Of a DNA stretch of 64,000 nucleotides, positions 28,139 to 35,994 are shown piece by piece. The first letter of the stretch is position 1; every line of letters begins with the position of its first letter. This DNA comes from Neobacillus niacini (lineage in GTDB: Bacteria > Bacillota > Bacilli > Bacillales > Cytobacillaceae), in NCBI RefSeq assembly GCF_019749295.1, contig NZ_JACWFG010000004.1:1-64000 (forward strand). The letters are read 5' to 3'. The translations under genes were made by a program, and so were the position numbers. Below the pieces are notes generated by a model, which was not told the origin of the DNA, did not search any database, and saw only the letters and a list, made by a program, of their open reading frames with translations.

Positions 28139-28990
28139 ATGAATAAAACGCAATTATACCCAGAATCACCGTTATCAAACCAAGAATTTACACAATTAGA
28201 TCAAACTGTCATTGAAGCAGCAAGAAGGCAATTGGTTGGCCGCAGGTTTATTGAATTGTACGGTCCTCTTGGCAGAGGAGTACAAAGTATCTTTAATGAC
28301 ATTTTCTCGGAAAATTTAGAAGCAAAGATGGATTTTCAGGGATCCTTTGATTCTGATATTGAGTCGAGTAAGAGAGTAAACTATACGATTCCATTATTAT
28401 ATAAAGACTTCGTATTATATTGGCGTGATCTTGAGCAGGCAAAGGTATTAGATATTCCGATTGATTTTTCGCCGGCAGCAAACGCAGCTCGTGATGTAGC
28501 GATTCTAGAGGACCAGATGATTTTTCATGGTGCCAAGGAATTTGATATCCCTGGTTTAATGAATGTACCCGGAAGAATCACCCATTTGATTGGTGAATGG
28601 TATGAGTCTGGAAACGCCTTTCAAGACATTGTTGACGCTAGAAATAAGCTGCTTGAAATGAACCACAATGGACCATTTGCACTTGTATTATCACCACAGC
28701 TGTACTCACTTATACATCGAGTTCATCGTGATACAAATGTATTAGAAATTGAACATATTCGTGAATTAGTTACCGACGGGGTTTTCCAATCTCCTGTTTT
28801 AAAAGGAAAATCAGGTGTGCTGGTTAATACAGGGCGGAATAATTTAGATTTGGCGGTTTCAGAGGATTTTGAAACGGCGTACTTGGGTGAGGAAGGATTG
28901 AACCATCCGTTTCGGGTTTTTGAAACAGTAGTTTTACGAATCAAGCGGCCTTCAGCCATTTGTACATTGGAAGCTATGGGAGACGAATGA
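28139..28990 (+). CDS. Encapsulin nanocompartment shell protein (family 1, IMEF type)
   Basis: 283 aa with the HK97-type encapsulin pattern: N-terminal helix SPLSNQEFTQLDQTVIEAARRQLVGRRFIELYGPLG (the region that lines the inner wall and binds cargo tags), an E-loop region near SSKRVNYTIPLLYKDFVLYWRDLE, and the C-terminal EDFETAYLGEE and FRVFETVVLRIKRPSAICTLE strands. Length agrees with shells that form the larger (T=4, about 240-subunit) IMEF compartments. It is translated between its two predicted cargoes and overlaps the ferredoxin by 4 nt (ATGA). Confidence 0.95.
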   Translation: MNKTQLYPESPLSNQEFTQLDQTVIEAARRQLVGRRFIELYGPLGRGVQSIFNDIFSENLEAKMDFQGSFDSDIESSKRVNYTIPLLYKDFVLYWRDLEQAKVLDIPIDFSPAANAARDVAILEDQMIFHGAKEFDIPGLMNVPGRITHLIGEWYESGNAFQDIVDARNKLLEMNHNGPFALVLSPQLYSLIHRVHRDTNVLEIEHIRELVTDGVFQSPVLKGKSGVLVNTGRNNLDLAVSEDFETAYLGEEGLNHPFRVFETVVLRIKRPSAICTLEAMGDE

Positions 28991-29337
28991 ATAATCGCAT
29001 TTTTACAGTCGGTTCTCTCATTCCAGGCAGGCTCATTGTAAAACAACAAGCCCCAGTTCCGACCGAAATCCCTAAACCCAAAACAGAAGAAATGATTATC
29101 GAGCAAAACGGCAATAAGATTTTGATCCAGCCTGTAAAAGGAAACCTATTAGACGCAGCACTGAATCAAGGTAAGCCAATCAATTACAAATGCCGCAAAG
29201 GAACATGCGGTCAGTGCACAGTTAGAGTAGTAAAATCACCTGGGTTATCAGTCCCAAACACGCTCGAACAGAAAAAGCTAATAAAGGAACAACTGTCAAA
29301 CGGGTATCGATTGGCTTGTCAGACAGAAATCCTATAA
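28987..29337 (+). CDS. [2Fe-2S] ferredoxin with N-terminal encapsulin-targeting peptide
   Basis: 116 aa. The N-terminus MNNRIFTVGSLIPGR carries the same FTVGSLI motif found at the cargo C-terminus. A Pro-rich linker follows, then a plant-type ferredoxin domain from about 35 with cluster ligands C-x4-C-x2-C (CRKGTCGQC) and a distal Cys in RLACQTE. Start ATG 28987 overlaps the shell stop (ATGA), so translation is coupled; an in-frame TTG at 28960 would bury the tag inside the shell frame. Probably packaged or docked on the shell and used to pass electrons to the mineral core, reducing Fe(III) for release. This role is inferred by analogy with bacterioferritin-associated ferredoxin. Confidence 0.92.
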   Translation: MNNRIFTVGSLIPGRLIVKQQAPVPTEIPKPKTEEMIIEQNGNKILIQPVKGNLLDAALNQGKPINYKCRKGTCGQCTVRVVKSPGLSVPNTLEQKKLIKEQLSNGYRLACQTEIL

Positions 29338-29338
29338 A

Positions 29339-29369
29339 AAAACGAGGTCCATATTCAGGACCTCGTTTT
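29339..29369. terminator. Bidirectional terminator at the end of the encapsulin operon
   Basis: Perfect stem AAAACGAGGTCC / GGACCTCGTTTT with a 7-nt loop, between the convergent ferredoxin and orphan genes. Confidence 0.92.
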
Positions 29370-29370
29370 A

Positions 29371-29835
29371 CTATGCTAATTTAACAATTTTATCTTCAAC
29401 TGGGAAGGGAAGAGAGACATTGTGTTTCTTTAATTCATTTACACTAATATCCTGAACCAGTCTGAGTGCTTCTTTTTTAAAGGTTTTTGTTACAAACCCA
29501 GCATTAACCTCACATAGCTTTTGCAGGTATTGTAAAGTATCCCTGACTAACATTTGTTTAATATATGTGTTATTTAGCTGACAGATTAATTTATGCTCTA
29601 ATCCTTTTATGACACCGATTTGATCCACATGGGCAATGATATTCTGTCCTTCTTCATCAATAAATCCAATCGATACATACTGTCCTTTTGAGAAATCAAC
29701 ATTCGTAAACACGGGGTTTAAGTAGGTTTCACCAGAAGAGAGAGTGATTGAATCTGCTTCTGCGGCACCGCCAATTTTTCGTTGGTTTGCAATAACCGTG
29801 TGAATATCCTTTAACCCAAATAGCATGTTAAACAT
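29371..29835 (-). CDS. Uncharacterised 154-aa protein under a Fur box
   Basis: I do not recognise the family. The protein is soluble, without signal peptide or membrane segment. The first half looks beta-rich (GGAAEADSITLSSGETYLNP; GQYVSIGFIDEEGQNIIAHVDQIGVI), the second helical (TYIKQMLVRDTLQYLQKLCEV). It has only two Cys, so is not an obvious metal-cluster protein. ATG follows GGGGGATC. A near-consensus Fur box lies 48 nt upstream, and it converges on the encapsulin operon with a shared terminator, so a link to iron homeostasis is plausible but unproven. A small ligand- or nucleotide-binding role cannot be assigned. Confidence 0.75.
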   Translation of the reverse strand: MFNMLFGLKDIHTVIANQRKIGGAAEADSITLSSGETYLNPVFTNVDFSKGQYVSIGFIDEEGQNIIAHVDQIGVIKGLEHKLICQLNNTYIKQMLVRDTLQYLQKLCEVNAGFVTKTFKKEALRLVQDISVNELKKHNVSLPFPVEDKIVKLA

Positions 29836-29882
29836 AATGATGATCCCCCATTTCCGAAGTTGTTTATAAGGATGATTCTATA

Positions 29883-29901
29883 GATAATGAGAATCATTGT
29901 C
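29883..29901 (-). promoter_or_regulatory. Fur box upstream of the orphan gene at 29371-29835
   Basis: GATAATGAGAATCATTGTC agrees with 17 of 19 positions of the classical Fur consensus GATAATGATAATCATTATC. It lies 48 nt before the start of the minus-strand gene, in the expected promoter zone, and predicts induction under iron limitation. Confidence 0.85.
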
Positions 29902-29975
29902 AATAGAAATTAAGGTTAGTTTTTTGTCCATAATATGAAATCTATTTTTTGGAAAACTCCCATATTATATTGGTT

Positions 29976-30617
29976 TCAATGGGAGAATGATAGAATCCAA
30001 CCATGTCCTAATGAGAGAAGTGAAAGGAAGGATAAACTGACAAGAAATGAAAAAGTCAGCCTTAAACCCACTCGACGTATGAAAGGAAATAGCAAGGAGG
30101 CCAATAGACTAAACCATCCTATCACTGTAACAATAATTAAACTATCCAGTACTAAATGTGATGGCAGTCCTAAGTAAAATAGAACTCCAATAGAAATAGC
30201 TGCCATCAGAGGGATGAATAAATCCCTGCTACTTTTTACAACTGGGTCGCTTTCCCTATCTAAAGAACTCTTAGAAAGTAAAGGATAGATAAAATAAGGC
30301 AAAACATAACCAAAGGAAATACCCGTTATTAATCTTCGAGGATTATTCGATTCAAAAAGGTTTGAATAAGATCCTATTCCATCGATAATTAGTGGAACAA
30401 GGAACAAAAGAAGTATAAAGCTTTTTTTAATAGAAGGAATTGTAATACTTTTCCCGCTCTTGGAGAAATGTAAATAAATAAGGGTAGAAAATATTCCTAT
30501 ATAAATCCCAGTATCTCTTGCGCACACCGCAAGTGCTTCCCCAGAAACGTGGAGGGATCTTTCTTCTAATTGATGACAAATAGCCCTTCCAAAAAAATGT
30601 AAAATTTCATGAAGCAA
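29976..30617 (-). CDS. DUF2085 membrane protein
   Basis: 213 aa with about five hydrophobic segments. The DUF2085 signatures are present: FFGRAICHQLEERSLHVSGEALAVCARDTGIYIG near the N-terminus (CHQ...RS and C-R-TG-Y-G). Function unknown in the family. TTG start at 30617, about 9 nt after GTAGGAG. It follows the DUF4190-like gene by 60 nt on the same strand and may share its transcript. Confidence 0.75.
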   Translation of the reverse strand: MLHEILHFFGRAICHQLEERSLHVSGEALAVCARDTGIYIGIFSTLIYLHFSKSGKSITIPSIKKSFILLLFLVPLIIDGIGSYSNLFESNNPRRLITGISFGYVLPYFIYPLLSKSSLDRESDPVVKSSRDLFIPLMAAISIGVLFYLGLPSHLVLDSLIIVTVIGWFSLLASLLFPFIRRVGLRLTFSFLVSLSFLSLLSLGHGWILSFSH

Positions 30618-30677
30618 ATAAAATCACTCCTACAAGTAAGAACCCAATTCAACATTATGAACTGGGTTCCCATCAGA

Positions 30678-30902
30678 TTAGTATGTCATAAAGGCAGGGA
30701 TAATGGAAAGTGCTGAAGCAGCAAACCAGCAAATACAGCTAAGGACAATAGCGACAATACCCACAATTAAACAAGTTTTCCCAATTGCTTTCTTTTCAAT
30801 ATCTTGATCATTCATCCATACAATCCCTAAAATGATTCCAACAACAGGTATGAAAAAAGACAAAATATATAAAAGTGCTCGTTGACCTCCAGACAAATTC
30901 AT
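30678..30902 (-). CDS. Small two-helix membrane protein (DUF4190-like)
   Basis: 74 aa with two membrane segments (ALLYILSFFIPVVGIILGIVW and CLIVGIVAIVLSCICWFAASAL) joined by a charged loop (NDQDIEKKAIGK). This is the layout of DUF4190-type small integral proteins. The ATG at 30902 stands directly against GGAGG; TTG at 30896 has better spacing and may be the true start. No function known. Confidence 0.6.
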   Translation of the reverse strand: MNLSGGQRALLYILSFFIPVVGIILGIVWMNDQDIEKKAIGKTCLIVGIVAIVLSCICWFAASALSIIPAFMTY

Positions 30903-31021
30903 CCCTCCATTTAATATTCATTCTCCATTCATGTAACTACACACTCTTAGAAAATGTATGAGACGGGAAAGGATAATTTGCCTGTCTATCTGCTAGAAAT
31001 TTCTTTATCGTTTCTTGGGAC

Positions 31022-31059
31022 TTAAGAATGAATCTTTTTATTAAAGAATTCATTCTTAA
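31022..31059. promoter_or_regulatory. Long inverted repeat near the promoter of the AI-2E family gene
   Basis: Perfect 12-bp arms TTAAGAATGAAT (31022-31033) and ATTCATTCTTAA (31048-31059) around a 14-nt centre. A -10-like TATAAT follows at 31084-31089, so the repeat lies at or just upstream of the -35 position. It could be an operator or the terminator of an unseen transcript; no T-run follows it. Confidence 0.45.
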
Positions 31060-31142
31060 AAGTAACAATTATCTACTTATTTGTTATAATAAAATTAATA
31101 CATAGTAAATCAGGACATAAAAATGGGGTTTGGTAAATTAAT

Positions 31143-32144
31143 ATGATAAATAATCTAATTAAAAGCAGTGGTTTTAAAAGAATTTCTATTTTTGTCTTAC
31201 TGGCGTTAGTTCTTTATGGACTAAAAGATATGATCAATTTGATTTTATTTACGTTTATTTTTACCTTTCTAATGGACCGATTAGTAATCTTCTTGAACAG
31301 AAAAATACCACTTAACCGAAAAATACTTGTGGTTGCATCCTATTCCACCATTGTAGGTCTACTTACCTACGGTATTGTGAAATACTTACCAATGATTATT
31401 GGTGAAATAACCGCATTAATTAAACAAATAACCGCCTTCTACACGCAAGAGCATGACAATATCATCTTAAATTATTTGGTTAGCCGACTTGAGGAAATTC
31501 AAATTTCTAATTATTTGGAGAGAGGCTTTACCTTCTTAATCACTTATTTTACGGATATTAGTACCTTTGGTTTGCAAATACTTATTGCTCTTTTGATGAG
31601 TTTATTCTACTTATTAGAAAAACCTCGTTTAATTGAATTTACTAAAAAATTTAAAACCAGTAAGATTGCTTCTATTTATGCAGAAATCGAATTCTTCTCA
31701 TTAAAATTCGTCGGAACCTTTGGAAAGGTAATCGAAGCACAATTAATCATTGCGGTCGTTAACTGTATTCTGACAACCATCGCATTATGGATTTTTGGTT
31801 TCCCGCAATTAGGCGGACTTTCCATTATGATTTTATTCTTGGGTTTAATCCCCGTTGCCGGAGTAATTATTTCTCTTATTCCACTCGTCATCATTGGTTA
31901 TAGTATTGGCGGAATCATGACGGTTCTTTATGTGTTTATTGCGATTATGATTATCCACGCAATCGAAGCGTATATATTAAATCCAAATTTAATGTCTTCC
32001 AAAACAAATTTACCTGTTTTCTATACATTCCTAGTTTTAATATTTTCTGAACACTTTTTTGGTGTTTGGGGTTTAATCATTGGTATTCCAGTCTTTGTTT
32101 TCATCCTGGATGTCTTAGAAGTAACAGACAATAAAAAAGTGTAA
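31143..32144 (+). CDS. AI-2E family transporter
   Basis: 333 aa, about seven to eight membrane segments, with the conserved C-terminal block of the family (FPQLGGLSIMILFLGLIPVAGVIISLIPLVIIGY, ILNPNLMSSKTNLPVFYTFLVLIFSEHFFGVWGLIIGIPVFVF). Members include TqsA-type exporters and Na+/H+ antiporters; the substrate here is unknown. It stands alone between a palindromic promoter region and its own terminator. Confidence 0.85.
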   Translation: MINNLIKSSGFKRISIFVLLALVLYGLKDMINLILFTFIFTFLMDRLVIFLNRKIPLNRKILVVASYSTIVGLLTYGIVKYLPMIIGEITALIKQITAFYTQEHDNIILNYLVSRLEEIQISNYLERGFTFLITYFTDISTFGLQILIALLMSLFYLLEKPRLIEFTKKFKTSKIASIYAEIEFFSLKFVGTFGKVIEAQLIIAVVNCILTTIALWIFGFPQLGGLSIMILFLGLIPVAGVIISLIPLVIIGYSIGGIMTVLYVFIAIMIIHAIEAYILNPNLMSSKTNLPVFYTFLVLIFSEHFFGVWGLIIGIPVFVFILDVLEVTDNKKV

Positions 32145-32151
32145 CGTGCAG

Positions 32152-32182
32152 CCCATTCTAATAATAGAATGGGTTTGTTTTT
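32152..32182 (+). terminator. Terminator of the AI-2E family gene
   Basis: CCCATTCTA / TAGAATGGG stem with a 4-nt loop, then TTTGTTTTT. Confidence 0.88.
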
Positions 32183-32233
32183 AAATAATGTTCTGATATT
32201 CTAAAATTAACAAATCGTGGAAGGTGGATGAGA

Positions 32234-32467
32234 ATGAGCGAATGCAAACTAGACCATATAAAGGAAGATGTAAAAAATAAATATGAATCACAAGCAGCAT
32301 TTCTTCCGGAAGATATAAAGCCTTTATTTAATCAATTTTTTGCCCAGGAACATACCCAGGACCTATTAAATGAAGTGTTTCATCTTTTGAAAAAATACGA
32401 TCTAGCCTCAGAAGAAGAAAGAAATGCGAGAAATAACAGATTGCTTTTAGTATTGAAAAACGTATAA
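32234..32467 (+). CDS. Small hypothetical cytoplasmic protein
   Basis: 77 aa, highly charged and predicted all-helical (KLDHIKEDVKNKYESQAAFLPEDIKPLFNQFF; DLLNEVFHLLKKYDLA), with no motif I recognise. The ATG at 32234 has AAGGTGG at good spacing; ATG 32228 is too close to it. Flanked by terminators on both sides, so it is a single-gene unit. Confidence 0.65.
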   Translation: MSECKLDHIKEDVKNKYESQAAFLPEDIKPLFNQFFAQEHTQDLLNEVFHLLKKYDLASEEERNARNNRLLLVLKNV

Positions 32468-32472
32468 ATGTC

Positions 32473-32498
32473 AAAACCCCCACGTCGATGGGGGTTTT
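32473..32498. terminator. Terminator after the small hypothetical gene
   Basis: AAAACCCCC / GGGGGTTTT stem with an 8-nt loop, between convergent genes. Confidence 0.9.
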
Positions 32499-32502
32499 CT
32501 TT

Positions 32503-33210
32503 CTAGCAAATTGCCGTTTTCTTCTTTATACCTATTTTATCTCTCTGGGCAATTTTATTAATATATTGTGTTGCTACTGGTACTTTACATGCAGTGTTCC
32601 CAACATTGACATGAACCTTACCAATCTTGTCTGCAACGAACATTGCTTCTTCGTGCAACTCTTTCACATAGGCTCCAACACTAATAACAAATGTATTCAT
32701 AGCATATCGGACTCGGTTTCGCTCCTGATGAATCGTTGATTCTACTTGATTTAGTCTGCTGCGAATTTCTTCGATGTCCAATTCTTCATCTGGCTTAATA
32801 GAGAGAAAGTTTGTATATGTATTCCAGCCGCATACAGCGGTCATTTCTTCAGGTGAATCCATCCATTCTCGTGCAAGTTCAAGTGCATATTTACTTTCAG
32901 CTGCAACACCTGCAACTGTATATTCAGCGAGCATATACCAATAGGCCTTTTTAACCCAATCCTGCAGAGTTTCTTTTGTAATCAATTTTGGGTCCACAGA
33001 AAGTCCAGCTAAGTACATCGCATCATGATTACCCGTATTATAGAGTGCCAATGCAAGTTCATGGTCCTTTTTCACATACTTTACGAGCTTCTTTAAGTCA
33101 CCTACTTTAACTCCAAAGAAAGGTTCCTTTACCCCGTGGTTCATATAAATTTTTTTCGTTTGCTCTGATCCCAGTTCCTCAAGCTTACTCATAACTTCTT
33201 CTAATTTCAT
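32503..33210 (-). CDS. DNA alkylation repair protein (AlkD-like HEAT-repeat glycosylase family)
   Basis: About 235 aa, built of HEAT-like helical repeats. The segment FFGVKVGDLKKLVKYVKKDHELALALYNTGNHDAMYLAGL and the Trp-rich DWVKKAYWYMLAEYTVAGVA are typical of PF08713 proteins, which excise 3- and 7-alkylpurines. Whether the catalytic Asp of AlkD is conserved cannot be judged without alignment. Start at ATG 33210, 7 nt after GGAGG; upstream in-frame starts overlap the ribosome site. Confidence 0.85.
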   Translation of the reverse strand: MKLEEVMSKLEELGSEQTKKIYMNHGVKEPFFGVKVGDLKKLVKYVKKDHELALALYNTGNHDAMYLAGLSVDPKLITKETLQDWVKKAYWYMLAEYTVAGVAAESKYALELAREWMDSPEEMTAVCGWNTYTNFLSIKPDEELDIEEIRSRLNQVESTIHQERNRVRYAMNTFVISVGAYVKELHEEAMFVADKIGKVHVNVGNTACKVPVATQYINKIAQRDKIGIKKKTAIC

Positions 33211-33373
33211 TCCCATTCCTCCCAATAATCAGTGAAGCCGTTTATACTCCTTATTCTACCAGCAATTTTACCTATTGGAAAAAATTCACTAAATAGGAAG
33301 GGAGCTATTTTCATGAAATGGTCTTTTTTTGAAAATAGTAAAGATATCTATTGCAGGAGAAAGTAGGGGTATA

Positions 33374-34345
33374 ATGGGAGAATTATTTAGATTATTAAGA
33401 AAGGGCAATAAGTCTGCCTTAATTGCAGGAATTGTCAACACCATCATTTCCATCGCTAAAGGTGTTGCTTATATGTTTACTGGCAACGTCGCAATGTTTG
33501 CAGAAACGATGCATAGTCTAGGGGATGCAGCTAACCAGTTTTTCGTATTTATTGGATCTGCCTTAAGTAAAAAGTCTCCTACTGACCGTTTTCCAAATGG
33601 CTTTGGTCGACTGGTCAACCTAGTCTTATTGGGAGCGGTATTAATCGTTGGAATTATGGCGTTTGAGACCATCCAAGAAGGGTATCACCATATTCTGCAT
33701 CCAGCAAAATCAGAAGGGTTCCTAATTAATGTAGGTGTACTGGCATTTGCCCTTATCCTTGAAATGTACGTTCTTTATAAAGCAATGAAGGAAGTCATGC
33801 ATGAAGTCGGTGAACCAGCAAGCGGCCCAAGTGTTATTTTCAGAAGTTTTGCCCATCTAGGCAGAGCAAAGCCTGCAACAAAGCTAGTTTTCATGGAGGA
33901 TTTAGTCGCAACAAGCGGTGGCTTACTGGCAATACTTGCTGTTATTATATCCCACTTTACCGGTGTCCTTTGGATTGAGGGAGCAGCTTCTATTCTCATC
34001 GGTTTAATGATGTTCTTCGTCGTCGGCCGAGTCTTTTTGGATAATGCTGCGGGGGTTCTTGGAAGGGCAGATGAGGAGATGGAAGAGAAGATTGGTCAAT
34101 TAGTGATGTCTGATCCTGATGTGAAAGATATCCAAGATCTTGCGGTAATTAAAGAAGGAGAAGATTTACATGTGGAATTGGAAATCGAGATTGACCCTAG
34201 TCTTACAATCGCCGCTGCAGATGATATTAAAGATCGTTTACAGGAGAAAATCATGGCAGAAAAAGGCGTCGTCGATGTCACAATTGAGTTTGATGAAGAA
34301 GATGGTGTAATGACTTGGAACGGTGATTCTTTGGTGAAAAAATAA
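33374..34345 (+). CDS. Cation diffusion facilitator family transporter
   Basis: About 323 aa. Typical CDF opening (RKGNKSALIAGIVNTIISIAKGVAYMFTGNVAMFAETMHSLGDAANQ) with the metal-site motif HSLGD, and a second intramembrane site in FMEDLVATSGG. About six membrane segments and a cytoplasmic C-terminal domain (LVMSDPDVKDIQDLAVIKEGEDLHVELEIEID). Expected to export zinc or another divalent cation with proton antiport. Start ATG 33374 after GTAGGGG; an upstream TTG at 33329 adds a non-conserved leader. Confidence 0.85.
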   Translation: MGELFRLLRKGNKSALIAGIVNTIISIAKGVAYMFTGNVAMFAETMHSLGDAANQFFVFIGSALSKKSPTDRFPNGFGRLVNLVLLGAVLIVGIMAFETIQEGYHHILHPAKSEGFLINVGVLAFALILEMYVLYKAMKEVMHEVGEPASGPSVIFRSFAHLGRAKPATKLVFMEDLVATSGGLLAILAVIISHFTGVLWIEGAASILIGLMMFFVVGRVFLDNAAGVLGRADEEMEEKIGQLVMSDPDVKDIQDLAVIKEGEDLHVELEIEIDPSLTIAAADDIKDRLQEKIMAEKGVVDVTIEFDEEDGVMTWNGDSLVKK

Positions 34346-34376
34346 AGATAGGCTAGCTAAAATAGCAGCCTATCTT
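34345..34376. terminator. Bidirectional terminator between the CDF and thioesterase genes
   Basis: AAGATAGGCT / AGCCTATCTT stem between convergent genes, overlapping both stop regions. Confidence 0.8.
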
Positions 34377-34888
34377 TATTCCCAAGGTTTTTCTGTTGTG
34401 AAATAACTAGCTAGTTCTTTACTGTTTTTACGATGCTCTTTACGTTTTTCAGCTCTCGCTTTTCCTGTTTCAAATAGCTTTTTCTCCTCTGGCGTTTCAG
34501 GGATAATTGCAGGTACCTTCGATGGTTTTCCTTCTTCATCCAAAGCAACAAAAGTTAAAAAAGCGGTAGCAGCAATTTTTCGATTACCTGTTAGTAAATT
34601 CTCTGCAATTACTTTGACGAAAACTTCCATAGAACTGGTTCCAGTCCAGGTAACGAAAGATTCAATACATACAGAGTCCTGCGGGGTAATCGGACTTAAA
34701 AAATCAACAGAGTCTGTTGAGGCTGTAACAACCTCTTTTCTAGCGTGCCGCACAGCCGAAATGGAGGCAATCATGTCCATGTCGCTCATTAACTTGCCTC
34801 CAAATAAGGTATTATGATTGTTTACATCATTTGGAAAGATCCTGCCCGTCCTGACTACTCTTGATTCATTACATGTTTTTGGGTTCAT
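34376..34888 (-). CDS. Acyl-CoA thioesterase (hotdog fold, YkhA-like)
   Basis: 170 aa. Hotdog pattern with the Asn-His motif and helix NHNTLFGGKLMSDMDMIASISAVRHARKEVVTASTDSVDFLSPI, followed by ATAFLTFVALDEEGKPSKVPAIIPET. It matches the BACH/YkhA group, which hydrolyses medium- to long-chain acyl-CoAs. A charged C-terminal tail (ARAEKRKEHRKNSKEL) follows. ATG after GGAGG. Stand-alone gene divergent from nadE. Confidence 0.9.
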   Translation of the reverse strand: MNPKTCNESRVVRTGRIFPNDVNNHNTLFGGKLMSDMDMIASISAVRHARKEVVTASTDSVDFLSPITPQDSVCIESFVTWTGTSSMEVFVKVIAENLLTGNRKIAATAFLTFVALDEEGKPSKVPAIIPETPEEKKLFETGKARAEKRKEHRKNSKELASYFTTEKPWE

Positions 34889-35047
34889 TTTAGTCCTCCA
34901 TCATTTATGATAACCTTATCTTTAGCTGAAAACTAATTCTATAATCATATCATTTGTTGAGGTATGAGATAAGATTTTAGGTAAATGTTAAACAATTATG
35001 ATAAATTTACAGATAAGCATATATGAAGAATGGAGGTAAATACAAAC

Positions 35048-35863
35048 ATGCAAAGTGAAATTATGCAAAACTTACAAGTAAAACCTGAAATTGATCCTAA
35101 GGAAGAGATAAGAAACCGGATTAACTTCTTAAAGAACTATTTAATAAAAACAAAAGCAAAAGGATATGTATTAGGAATTAGCGGCGGGCAAGATTCAACA
35201 CTAGCGGGGCGTCTGGTCCAATTGGCAGTGGAAGAACTTCGTAATGAAGGAAAAGAAGCTTTATTTATTGCGATCCGTCTGCCTTATGGGACTCAGCAGG
35301 ATGAAGAGGATGCAGTTCGTGCTATGAAGTTCATATCCCCAGACCGTGAGTATACCTTTAATATCCAAGGAGCAGTAGATGCTGTTCAATCAGAGTATAA
35401 TGCTGTATCCACCTCCGAGCCATTAAGTGATTATCATAAAGGAAATGTGAAGGCGAGACTAAGAATGATTGCTCAGTATGCGTTTGGAGGGATGGAAGGT
35501 TTGCTCGTCATTGGCACAGACCATGCAGCCGAAGCGGTTACCGGATTCTATACGAAGTATGGTGACGGCGGAGCGGACGTCCTTCCTTTAAGCGGATTGA
35601 CGAAACGTCAGGGCAAAGCACTATTAAAAGAACTGGGAGCAGAGGAAAGACTCTATTTGAAGGTGCCGACTGCTGATTTACTCGATCAGAAGCCAGGACA
35701 AGCCGATGAGACAGAACTAGGAATTACTTATGACGACATTGATGATTACTTAGAAGGAAAACAGGTAACACAAGAAATTGCGGAAAAAATTGAGCAGCGT
35801 TATCTGATTACAGAACATAAACGACAGCTTCCAGCAACCATGTTTGACCAATGGTGGAAGTAA
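35048..35863 (+). CDS. nadE: NH3-dependent NAD+ synthetase NadE
   Basis: 271 aa, the length of B. subtilis NadE and alike throughout. N-type ATP pyrophosphatase loop SGGQDST (about residue 46-52), [50 protein letters not shown], and the end FDQWWK. It converts nicotinic acid adenine dinucleotide, ATP and ammonia to NAD+. ATG at 35048, about 10 nt after GGAGGT; the ATG at 35030 precedes the ribosome site. Confidence 0.97.
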   Translation: MQSEIMQNLQVKPEIDPKEEIRNRINFLKNYLIKTKAKGYVLGISGGQDSTLAGRLVQLAVEELRNEGKEALFIAIRLPYGTQQDEEDAVRAMKFISPDREYTFNIQGAVDAVQSEYNAVSTSEPLSDYHKGNVKARLRMIAQYAFGGMEGLLVIGTDHAAEAVTGFYTKYGDGGADVLPLSGLTKRQGKALLKELGAEERLYLKVPTADLLDQKPGQADETELGITYDDIDDYLEGKQVTQEIAEKIEQRYLITEHKRQLPATMFDQWWK

Positions 35864-35865
35864 TG

Positions 35866-35892
35866 GAGGGGGATATTCCTCTCCTTTTTTGT
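35866..35892 (+). terminator. Terminator of nadE
   Basis: Imperfect stem GGAGGGG..ATATT..CCTCTCC followed by TTTTTTG. Confidence 0.75.
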
Positions 35893-35994
35893 TTTAAAGA
35901 TTCATAAAACTGATATATTTCCTTCGTTCATTTTTACTAACAGGTTTTATAATTATAGTAACCTATGATTGGCTAAATAAAGGATGTGGGAAAT

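Noticed and set aside
29935-30177. 80-codon plus-strand frame near the Fur box
   Set aside because: It is mostly antisense to the DUF2085 gene, has a biased composition and no ribosome site.
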